From Lepas anatifera (Eukaryota; Arthropoda; Thecostraca; Lepadidae), in assembly GCA_034440635.1 (NCBI GenBank), contig JAOTON010002271.1, forward strand, positions 310,001 to 374,000: 64,000 nt of DNA, written 5' to 3'. Under the pieces are notes generated by a model that did no database searches, was not told the DNA's origin, and saw only the letters and a program-made list of their open reading frames with translations. Below, in pieces: positions 57,001-64,000 of this stretch. How positions within the stretch are numbered: position 1 is the first letter of the stretch; each line of letters begins with the position of its first letter. A program made the translations under genes and the position numbers.

Positions 57001-60000
57001 ATGAGACAGAGGTAGGCTGCGATGACAGCCAGCGCCGTCAGTAAGAAGAAGCAGATGATGTCGCCGATGAGGTTGCGGGCATCTTCCGGATTGGAGGGAT
57101 TCAGAAGCCACTGTCGACACGCATGCAGACCAGCACCGCTCAAATGAGCTCAGCCCCAGCCCAGCAGCAATACAACACGGCCGGTGGCGCATGCAAAAAC
57201 TATCCACCAGGACCTTGTCTGGCGCACTCACTGGTAGGCCGCTGCACCCCCCCCCCACCGAATTCCAGGACGACCCACGAAATCTGTTTCACCAGTCACA
57301 TCAGCCGGAAATCAGCTAGTGTGACCCAACTATATCCGATGAATTCGTCTACCGTCACCTTCTGTACGGCCTATAACATGTTAACCGTGCTCACATCCCG
57401 ATTGCCAGGGGTGGGCGTGGTCCCATCGAGGGGTAAGATTTGACCTTAGCCACTAGGGAGGCGCGACCAGTGGTAACCTCTTAGACAATGTCCTGAGCAG
57501 CGGACTACACATATTCCGTTCCGTTACATGCATCCTTATACACATAATACACAAGATACAGGGAACAGAAGCTGTGCCATGAAAAGGAAACAGCACCTTC
57601 TCACATGCGAGGCCTGGAGGCACAGTGGGATCGTGGACGTTGAAGAGAATGTGAAACCGTGGTGCAATTTGAGGCTGCAGCGGTTTTAGGAGCAATCTAC
57701 TGAAAATAATGGATTTAGCCTTATTTCTGTTGAAAAATGGCTAATATAGATAATATTTGATTTCATTTTCCTCTGTTAGAAATTAAAGCTTCTAAATCAG
57801 CATGACTTCAAATTAGCGTGCCATCTGGTAATGTTTGGTGCCGCGACAAATCTGTTCATTAAGGCTATACACAAATACTAGTACCAATGAAGCGTTTTTC
57901 GTTAAGAGTCTGTTGCTGGAACCCAGAAGGGCACTGATCAATTTCTGCTATTTTCCTCGATATATCAAAACATGCATCACGGTTGAAACTAGTAGATAAA
58001 GCAAGTCATACGCATGCATAATCGCCAGTGCCAAAATTATGTTTGGCATGTAGGTTTCCAAGGGAATATGGCATAGTGGTGCAAGTCCCGAGTGCAGCTG
58101 TTTTAGGGGCAATCTTTATTGAAAATAACGGAAATATGTTTTTACTTTTCCTCAAGATGGTTAATAGGACTAATAAATTTTTTTAATTTTTCCTCTGTTA
58201 GAGACAATAACATATCCACGTCTAGTAACGTCAAATCAGCGTATGCTTTGTGCCAGATTGGAATTTGCATTGCACCACAAATGAATAGCAGGATAGATCA
58301 AGTGTGTTTGGTAAAAACATAGTATCACCAGGAAATAAAGTGCCATTTGTCGATTTGGGCTATTTTTCTTCATATACTTTAACATGTTTCACGCTTCAAA
58401 CTAGACATTGAAGAAAGTTATATGCATTTATAGCCGCCTGTACCAGGGGCACGTTTAGCACACAGGTTTTAAAGTGGCCCAAGCAATAAATGTTTGTCCA
58501 CGCGGCTCGCCTGAGCATTACACCACGTTCCAAGGATCAATGCATACCACGTGGGAGATGAGTGGGTCGGTAGGTGGGAATTTCTTCCTTTTTCTACGGG
58601 AGATAAGTTTTGAGACAAGAGATTTCGATCAAACAGTTTCTGGGGATGCTCCATCATATTGGTATATCAGTTTAGATCCTATTACAAATGTGCCGCATTC
58701 TCCTTGAAGAGGTGCAAGCAAATAAAAAGTTTTCCGCGTGGCACGCTCAGTTAAGTTTGAGCACGATGTGAATTTTCCCAATGTCACTTTATACCACGTA
58801 ACCACCCGGGGAAGGGGGGGGCATCAACAATGGGTTATTTTTTACATTTTTCTTCGGGAACGTTATGTTCTGGGACAAATGAAACATCAACCATGCTTTA
58901 TCACATCGCTATCTTAGTTCAAAGCCCATTAGGAAGGTGCCACATTCCCTTTAAGCAGGCACAATGAACATGCAGTGGACAGGAAGACCGCGAAGTGAGC
59001 CGGACGGTACAGTGATGGGACGCTCACCTCCAGAGCAGGCTTCGGCCGCCGCTCAGTGACGTAGCGGTACATGCAGATCTCGCAGCTGTCCTTGTTGGCG
59101 GCCGAGAGCCACTTCTCGATACAGGACACGTGCACCAGACCCACCGAGCCGGTGCAACGGCAGGGCGCGATCAGCTGCTCTCGGCTCTCGCCTGCCACCC
59201 CAACACACCGTCACCTCATAAACGCCCCACAAACACGCAACGCTTCACAACCGCCCAACACAGACGCGAACACCTCACAACCACCCAACACAGACGCCAA
59301 AGCTTCATAACGTCCCGACACACCCGCCAACGCTTCATAACGGCCCAACACACGCTAACGCTTCATTACCGCCCCAACACGTCAACGCCTCATAAACGCC
59401 TCACACAGACGCAAACACTTCATGCCCACCCAACACACCCGCCAACGCTTCATAACCACCCAACACACACGCCAACGCTTCACAACCGCCCCACACCCCC
59501 AACGCTTCATAATCTCCTAACACACAAGCCAAAGCTTCACAACCGTCCAACACACGCGCCAATAATTCACAGCCACCCAACACACACTCCAATACTTCAC
59601 AAGCAACCCGCACACACGCCAACGCTTCAAAACTAGCCAACACACACACACACACACACACACTAACGCTTCACAACCACAAGCGTTAACGTATCAGAAC
59701 CCAAAGCAGCAACGCTTCATGACCACTCAAAACGCACGTACACTCGTACACGTTTATTGTGACAATAATATACTTCAATTTTTTATAGACCTCGCAGACT
59801 AAAGTTTTCGGAAATCTGTAGCTTATACTACGTAAACATCGCCACTAAAATGTATGGTGGGTCCCGTCCGCCTACTCCATGAGGTTCTATGTTATGGTCA
59901 GGATCAAGGTTTGCTCTCTAGAAACTATGAAAACTATTTATTACGTCCGAAATTATACAAAAAAGCCAAGTCACTGCAAAATAGTGGTTTTCTGACTTTC

Positions 60001-61165
60001 AGACTGATGTTAACAATAAACAGTATTTTCTGAAACTTTAATAAAGTAGAGCGATCCCTTTAAGAAGCCGGTACTATCAGCAATATATCAGGGCGAGTGG
60101 GCTGGAAAATAAGTAGACGCTCCCGCTCACAACGCCGTCAGGACCCAGGGTGGGTGCACTGCTAGCTTTCCGGCTCCCTGAGGTACCTACACGAGGGAAA
60201 AAGAAACGGATGACACAAACTCTTCTCTGCCCCCCAAATAAAAAAACACACACACACAAAAGGTGTACATGTATTATGTTTTGGAATAATTAATGTCAGG
60301 CTAAGAATAGTCACATGTCTATTGTGGAGTACCCTGATGCAGTAAAATAAATAAATAAATAAACAATGAAGGGATACGACCCTTTTTATTGCTATCTTAA
60401 GAGCATCATCGACAGACAAATCTTATTTTTAAACGCTACCCCGGTAAAACAGCAGAAGGGGCTAAGCCCGCGAGATCGACACCCCGAAGGTAAACATACT
60501 ACCACAGCTACTCCCTCCCCCTACCTCCCCACCAACCCAGGCTCACCCTCATGGCAGATGCGACAGAAGGGCCCCAGGCTGCTCAGAGGGGACGCGAAGG
60601 CACGCGCCGCCGCTGCCACCGACGGTGGCGCCCTCCCGATGGCGGAGCAGGCCGACAGGTGTGACGTCGAGCTCTGGGGAGGAACGGCTCACGGCACTGT
60701 GAAGATCAGCTCACCGCCGCTCGACACTTGTCTTACGTGAAGCTCCACTGATCCTCAAGCACAAACTCACAACAACTGCACAACTAATATGCGAGCAATG
60801 ACCGTACACGGAGTCAAGCAAATCAATGCATTTAGACGATATGTCTAGTCTCTCTCCTTAAACTTATGAGCCAAGCTACCGGCTGACCGCTCCCTCTACC
60901 CTTGAACCCGAGCTCAGCACAAGCGGGAACCCCACAACGGCCCTGCCCTCAACAAAACTACACTTAACTCTCTACTGTGAAACCAAATCATCAGCGGCTG
61001 ATTCCCATGTCCACATTCACCGGGACGTGATCTAACCGACCTCCAGGGAAGCTCCCCAACCGTACCATGGTCCCGGTTCCATTAGTGCAGCGGTCCGGTA
61101 CGCACCTGTAGCGCCACCGGCACTGAGGCAGTCGGTGTGCAGCTGGAAGACGCCGGGCCTGACAT
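50735..61165 (-). CDS. MARCH2/MARCH3-like membrane RING-CH E3 ubiquitin ligase
   Basis: Spliced from six minus-strand exons: 61106-61165 (tentative), 60547-60673, 59028-59191, 56999-57110, 54631-54739 and 50735-51002. All joins have GT-AG borders and compatible phases, giving 279 residues including the tentative first exon (MARCH2 and MARCH3 are about 250). The RING-CH finger (about 57-102) has a complete C4HC3 set: CRIC, CRC, VHVSC, CEIC, with the invariant Trp in EKWL. Then ERRPKPALEW, two membrane segments (about 135-155 and 168-188), and CRYHWRVWRDWR, equivalent to the conserved RYH motif. Proteins of this type sit in endosomal and plasma membranes and ubiquitinate trafficking receptors. 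Odd feature: a cysteine-rich C-terminal tail (CQVCQGGSYSCTRCCGC). Introns carry minisatellites and TTAA elements. Confidence 0.9.
51540..52925. repeat. 37-bp minisatellite with 400-bp higher-order duplication
   Basis: Unit GTGGGTGGGCGTGTTTTCCT plus GGGCAGCCCGGACGTAG, about 32 copies from 51720, with diverged units before that. The block from about 52290 to 52520 recurs at an offset of 400 bp (52690-52920), including the rare variants CCTACACGTAGG and TTTTTTTTCTTGGC. Long minus-strand ORFs (51716-52144, 52358-52945) are repeat artefacts. Lies downstream of the MARCH-like gene's tail exon numerically, but within intron 5 between exon 6 (ends 51002) and exon 5 (starts 54631). Confidence 0.95.
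52926..53487. other. Intron 5, nothing recognised
   Basis: AT-rich intronic DNA. Confidence 0.4.
53488..54386. mobile_element. TTAA family E element, most complete copy
   Basis: Left TTAACACATGCGCTAGAGGG at 53488. The right end CTACAGTGCGTG|TTAG at 54383-54386 has one substitution in TTAA. Inside are AAGGTCA hexamers in series (53790-54080) and an exact AGGTCAATGACCT at 54062-54074. Located in intron 5 of the MARCH-like gene. Confidence 0.8.
54062..54074. promoter_or_regulatory. Perfect AGGTCA inverted repeat, 1-bp spacer
   Basis: AGGTCA-A-TGACCT matches the idealised IR1 site bound by ecdysone-receptor and related nuclear-receptor dimers. It lies in the family E element in intron 5. Binding is inferred from the motif only. 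Confidence 0.4.
54631..54739 (-). CDS. MARCH-like gene, exon 5 (second membrane segment)
   Basis: Acceptor GGCCGGCAG| and donor TGCAG|GTGAGC. 109 nt, phase 1 to phase 2. Encodes ASHYLSYKTQWE and the hydrophobic ATGLVVLGLLISCIYFIWLG. Strong GC3 bias. The length matches the equivalent segment of MARCH2/3 without gaps. Confidence 0.88.
55210..56462. mobile_element. TTAA family G element
   Basis: TTAA at 55210-55213 and 56459-56462. Left TTAACCCTATTTCCGGCAGG; right CCTGCCGGAAATAGGG followed by a partial duplicate and GGAAATAGGGTTAA. Subterminal GGGGGGCNNATATTGCCCCCCC palindrome-like motif at both ends. Unlike A-E it is poor in AGGTCA. Non-coding. In intron 4. Confidence 0.8.
56463..56970. repeat. 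29-bp minisatellite in intron 4
   Basis: Unit AGACATACCGCAGACATCAA plus TGACAGAGC, about 17 copies with variants (GCCAGCAGACAACCGC). Fragments of the unit also occur at 54764-54815 and 55127-55147, beyond the family G element. The array ends about 30 bases from the donor of exon 4. Confidence 0.94.
56999..57110 (-). CDS. MARCH-like gene, exon 4 (first membrane segment)
   Basis: Acceptor GTCGACAG|TGG; donor ATGG|GTTGGT. 112 nt, phase 0 to phase 1. Encodes WLLNPSNPEDARNLIGD and the hydrophobic IICFFLLTALAVIAAYLCLM. The following G-A junction corresponds to the CLRGA position of MARCH2/3, which chose this donor over a nearby GTACTG. Confidence 0.9.
57111..59027. other. Intron 3 of the MARCH-like gene
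   Basis: About 1.9 kb with an internal imperfect duplication: 57700-58000 and 58110-58420 share GGCAATCT.....GAAAATAA.GGA, CCTCTGTTAGA and CGATTTGGGC/TTTCCTCGATAT-type blocks, and the 58.7-58.9 kb region shows a third, weaker copy. No exon seen. Confidence 0.5.
59028..59191 (-). CDS. MARCH-like gene, exon 3 (second half of RING-CH)
   Basis: Acceptor GGTGGCAG|GC; donor GAG|GTGAGCG. 164 nt, phase 1 to phase 0. Encodes ESREQLIAPCRCTGSVGLVH, VSCIEKWLSAANKDSCEICM and YRYVTERRPKPALE: metal ligands 3-8 of the C4HC3 finger. This is the most diagnostic stretch of the gene. Confidence 0.95.
59225..59700. repeat. 30-bp minisatellite in intron 2
   Basis: Unit AACGCTTCACAACCGCCCAA plus CACACACGCC, about 15 copies, ending in a (CA)n run at 59640-59663. 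It starts about 35 bases from the acceptor of exon 3. ORFs through it on both strands are artefacts. Confidence 0.93.
59701..60546. other. Intron 2 remainder
   Basis: AT-rich with an AAAT-type short run near 60348-60362. No features. Confidence 0.4.
60547..60673 (-). CDS. MARCH-like gene, exon 2 (first half of RING-CH)
   Basis: Acceptor CGTTCCTCCCCAG| at 60674-60686; donor GAGG|GTGAGC. 127 nt, phase 0 to phase 1. An Ala/Ser-rich leader followed by SSLGPFCRICHE, giving the first two zinc ligands. A stop codon lies upstream in frame with no ATG between, so the start codon must be on another exon. Confidence 0.9.
60674..61105. other. Intron 1 of the MARCH-like gene (tentative)
   Basis: About 430 bp, no other features. 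Confidence 0.4.
61106..61165 (-). CDS. MARCH-like gene, tentative first coding exon
   Basis: ATG at 61163-61165, 20 codons rich in Ser/Pro/Thr (MSGPASSSC...), donor CTACAG|GTGCGT. It ends in phase 0 as exon 2 requires and shares its GC bias. The frame is open upstream to 61297, so a different start is possible. Sequence similarity of this part to known MARCH proteins is not evident. Confidence 0.45.
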
Positions 61166-61219
61166 CTGCAGGTGGACGGCGGAGGTAACAGCTCCGCGGC
61201 ACCGCCGCACGTCCGGCAG

Positions 61220-64000
61220 CGACTGCACCTGCCGACACCACTGAACATCACAAACCGAACCTGCCGACCCCACCATACAGAACCCGCACCTGCCCACCAG
61301 TGTTGGCAGCAGCCGGCAGAAAGTGGTTTAAACCACTGGTTTAAGCCTGTTTAAACCGGCTGGCATAAAACCGGTGGCAAAAAGTGGCAAAAACTATGAA
61401 ACTCTAAATATTAGCTGACATTCGCATTGGATATTAATGTAAGGGCATCTTCTTGTGTGAAAGCGTATCTTACTGAGTATTGAGAAGCTTTAGCACCCTC
61501 TTCTTCCAATTTAGCACACAACTTCAATAATCTGTTCAAACCAAATGGTATTTTATGGCTGGAACAAAACCACTGGCAGATCCAGGGAGGATGAAGAGAC
61601 CAGCCCCCAAGCCCTAAATTGTGTTTACCCCGCCCCCCGCCTACCCCAATGGTCGACAGCAAGAAACTTTAGAAGCAGTATTGCTCGTTTAGTACCTATC
61701 TACTTGCCCCTGCTGCACTGGTTAAATCTTTACCAGCTTCAATTTAGACCGCGTGACATTGTTTGTTCATCGGCTTTTCGCCGACCAGTTTGCCCCGCCC
61801 CCCAAACGGACCGCCTGGATCGGCTAGTGACCAACCCTTTTCTCTACTCACGCAAATCAGTATCCATGATCGATATAAATACTCATCTCTGATGTAGGTA
61901 TGTCAATATAAAGATTTGTTCCCTAATGGCAAGAAATCGTATGCATGTTATTAAACAACAGTTTGTTTCATTATCATTAATATAAATTTTATTCCAAGAG
62001 ACAGTAGCCCATCCACGGGAGGGGGGAGGCAGCGGGCCCCGGCCCCAAAACGCTTCGACTCCAAAGTGCCGACCCACACCAGGCACTCAGAGGGGCCTGT
62101 GAATCCCCAGAATGTGTTTTTCGGCTTCCTAATGTTCGCCACAGTTCGGCTCTATGATACACTCAAAAGTGACACCAAATAAGACACACGTAAGGCAATT
62201 ACTTTCTTCGCAGAAATAAACCATGCACCTAAAAGGCGCTGGCCTTGCCTCCGATGGGGCACTGCATCGGAGGCCTCAACGCATGGGCTGGATTCCGACA
62301 GAGCTCAATCGGCTTGACTTCCTCGCCATGAAAACCGACTTATTTCATCTAGACTACCACTAGACATCAGAATTAGCTTTTTATACAGCTGATAATGGTT
62401 GGCAATCGAACTAATTGAATTGGGGATGGTTTGCGATCCCATATGCGTTTGCTACCCTGAAGCTTACGACTAAGACTAGATGATATATAATACCAAATAA
62501 GGTGATCAGAATACTGAAAATACAGTGCAATCATCTGCATGATGTTGGAAAAAATTATTGGAAAACGTTTAATGTTCGGTTTCCATATATAATGGAAAAT
62601 TTGGTCTCCCTGAGTTTTTGCCACTTTCTGCTACTTTTTGCCGGTTTAAACCAGTAAAAACCGGCTGGCGGCAGAAAACCCATTCAACTGGCAAAATGCC
62701 AACCCTGCCGCCGACACCACCGAGCATCACAAACCGAACCTGTCCACATCACTACACAGAATCCGCACCTGCCGACTCCACCGAGCATCACAAACCTAAC
62801 CTGCCGACACCACCATACAGCACAACCCGGACCTGCCGACTCCACCATACAGAACAACCCGCACCTGCCGACCCCGACATACAGCACAACCCGCACCTGC
62901 CGACCCCACCATACAGCACAAACCGGACCTGCCTACCCACCATACAGCACAACTCGCACCTGCCGACCCCGACATACAGCACAACCCGCACCTGCCAACA
63001 CCACCGAGCATCATACACCGAGCCTGCCGACCCCACCATACAGAACAACCCGCACCTGCTGACACCACCATACAGAACAACCCGGACCTGCCGACCCCGA
63101 CATACAGCACAAACCGGACCTGCCGACCCCGCCATACAGCACAAACCGGACCTGACACCACCATACAGAACAAACCGGACCTGCCGACCCCGCCATACAG
63201 CACAAACCGGACCTGCCGACCCCGCCATACAGCACAAACCGGACCTGCCGACACCACCGAGCATCACACACCGAGCCTGCCGACCCCACCATACAGAACA
63301 ACCCGCACCTGCTGACACCACCATACAGAACAACCCGGACCTGCCGACCCCGACATACAGCACAAACCGGACCTGCCGACCCCGCCATACAGCACAAACC
63401 GGACCTGCCGACACCACCATACAGCACAAACCGGACCTGCCGACCCCGACATACAGCATAACCCGCACCTGCCGACCCCACCATACAGCACAAACCGGAC
63501 CTGCCGACCCCGCCATACTGCACAAACCGGACCTGCCGACCCCACCATACAGAACAACCCGCACCTGCCGACTCCACCATACAGAACAACCCGAACCTGC
63601 CGACACCACCATACAGCACAACCCGCACCTGCCTACCCCATCATACAAAACAAACCGGACCTGCCGACCCCACCATACAGCACAAACCGGACCTGCCGAC
63701 CCCGCCATACAGCACAACCTGGACCTGACACCACCATACAGAACAAACCAGACCTGCCGACCCCGCCATACAGCACAAACCGGACCTGCCGACCCCGCCA
63801 TACAGCACAACCCGGACCTGACACCACCATACAGAACAAACCGGACCTGCCGACCCCGACATACAGCATAACCCGCACCTGCCGACCCCACCATACAGCA
63901 CAAACCGGACCTGCCGACCCCGCCATACTGCACAAACCGGACCTGCCGACCCCACCATACAGAACAACCCGCACCTGCCGACTCCACCATACAGAACAAC
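61220..64000. repeat. 32-bp minisatellite, interrupted, running off the window
   Basis: Unit CCTGCCGACCCCACCATACA plus GCACAAACCGGA. Array parts at 61220-61297 and 62708-64000, about 40 units in the second part. Higher-order copies: 63440-63590 recurs at an offset of 410 bp (63850-64000), and the GAGCATCAC.CACCGAGCC variant recurs at about 250-bp offset (63007, 63259). Long ORFs on both strands (for example 62618-63871 and 62788-63999) are artefacts of a stop-free unit. Confidence 0.95.
61298..62707. mobile_element. Non-autonomous hAT-type element inside the minisatellite
   Basis: Inverted ends CAGTGTTGGCAGCAGCCGGC and, at the right, TGCCAACCCTG with GCCGGTTTAAACC and AAAGTGGCAAAAA blocks mirrored within about 110 bp of each end. 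Flanks CTGCCCAC (61290-61297) and CCGCCGAC (62708-62715) could be an 8-bp duplication with two mismatches. 1,410 bp, no transposase. A smaller degenerate MITE of the CAGTGGCGGATC type lies at about 61570-61828. Confidence 0.8.

Noticed and set aside
62618..63999. ORFs of 403-417 codons on both strands as proteins
   Set aside because: Same cause: a stop-free 32-bp tandem unit read in several frames on both strands.

Overview
This is nuclear DNA of an animal, most likely an invertebrate and possibly an arthropod. Short GC3-rich exons with GT-AG borders sit kilobases apart in AT-richer DNA, and the rest is mostly transposons, tRNA-derived SINEs and minisatellites. There are no operons or ribosome-binding sites. 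The arthropod guess rests on weak clues (a SINE body resembling insect/crustacean SINEs, an Inr-like TCAGTT) and is low confidence.

Two host genes can be assembled by joining exons in phase. (1) A membrane E3 ubiquitin ligase of the MARCH2/MARCH3 type runs on the minus strand from about 61.2 to 50.4 kb. It has a complete C4HC3 RING-CH finger split over two exons, two membrane segments on two further exons, a cysteine-rich last exon and a polyadenylation signal. (2) An unrecognised small secreted protein runs on the plus strand from about 31.97 to 43.55 kb. Three segments (ATG, signal-peptide exon, last exon) join in phase to give 122 residues.

Layout: 0-14 kb holds a 16-bp minisatellite, GC-rich islands, a pair of 82-bp repeats, two hAT-type MITEs and a TTAA-bounded element. 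At 14-22 kb are a SINE, an internally deleted mariner, and a 4.7-kb Gypsy retrotransposon (identical 160-bp LTRs, broken reading frames) inserted in a TTAA-type element, followed by a second SINE with a perfect 15-bp target duplication. At 23-46 kb is a dense set of TTAA-bounded, piggyBac-like non-autonomous elements (families called A-E here) packed with AGGTCA/TGACCT hexamers, some nested, plus a large inverted repeat at 37.1-40.35 kb. At 45.6-47.4 kb is a 30-31-bp minisatellite split by a hAT MITE; at 47.5-48.75 kb a LINE remnant split by a SINE. From 50.4 to 61.2 kb is the MARCH-like gene, whose introns carry minisatellites and transposons. From 61.2 kb to the window end is a 32-bp minisatellite interrupted by a 1.4-kb hAT-type element.

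The most unusual feature is the TTAA element superfamily: up to about 18 nuclear-receptor-type half-sites per kb, subterminal CCATCGATGG palindromes, copies inside introns of both host genes, a nested insertion with its paralogous empty site in the same window, and one copy sitting at the centre of a palindrome with arms of about 600 bp. All family names A-G are local labels; no database was searched.
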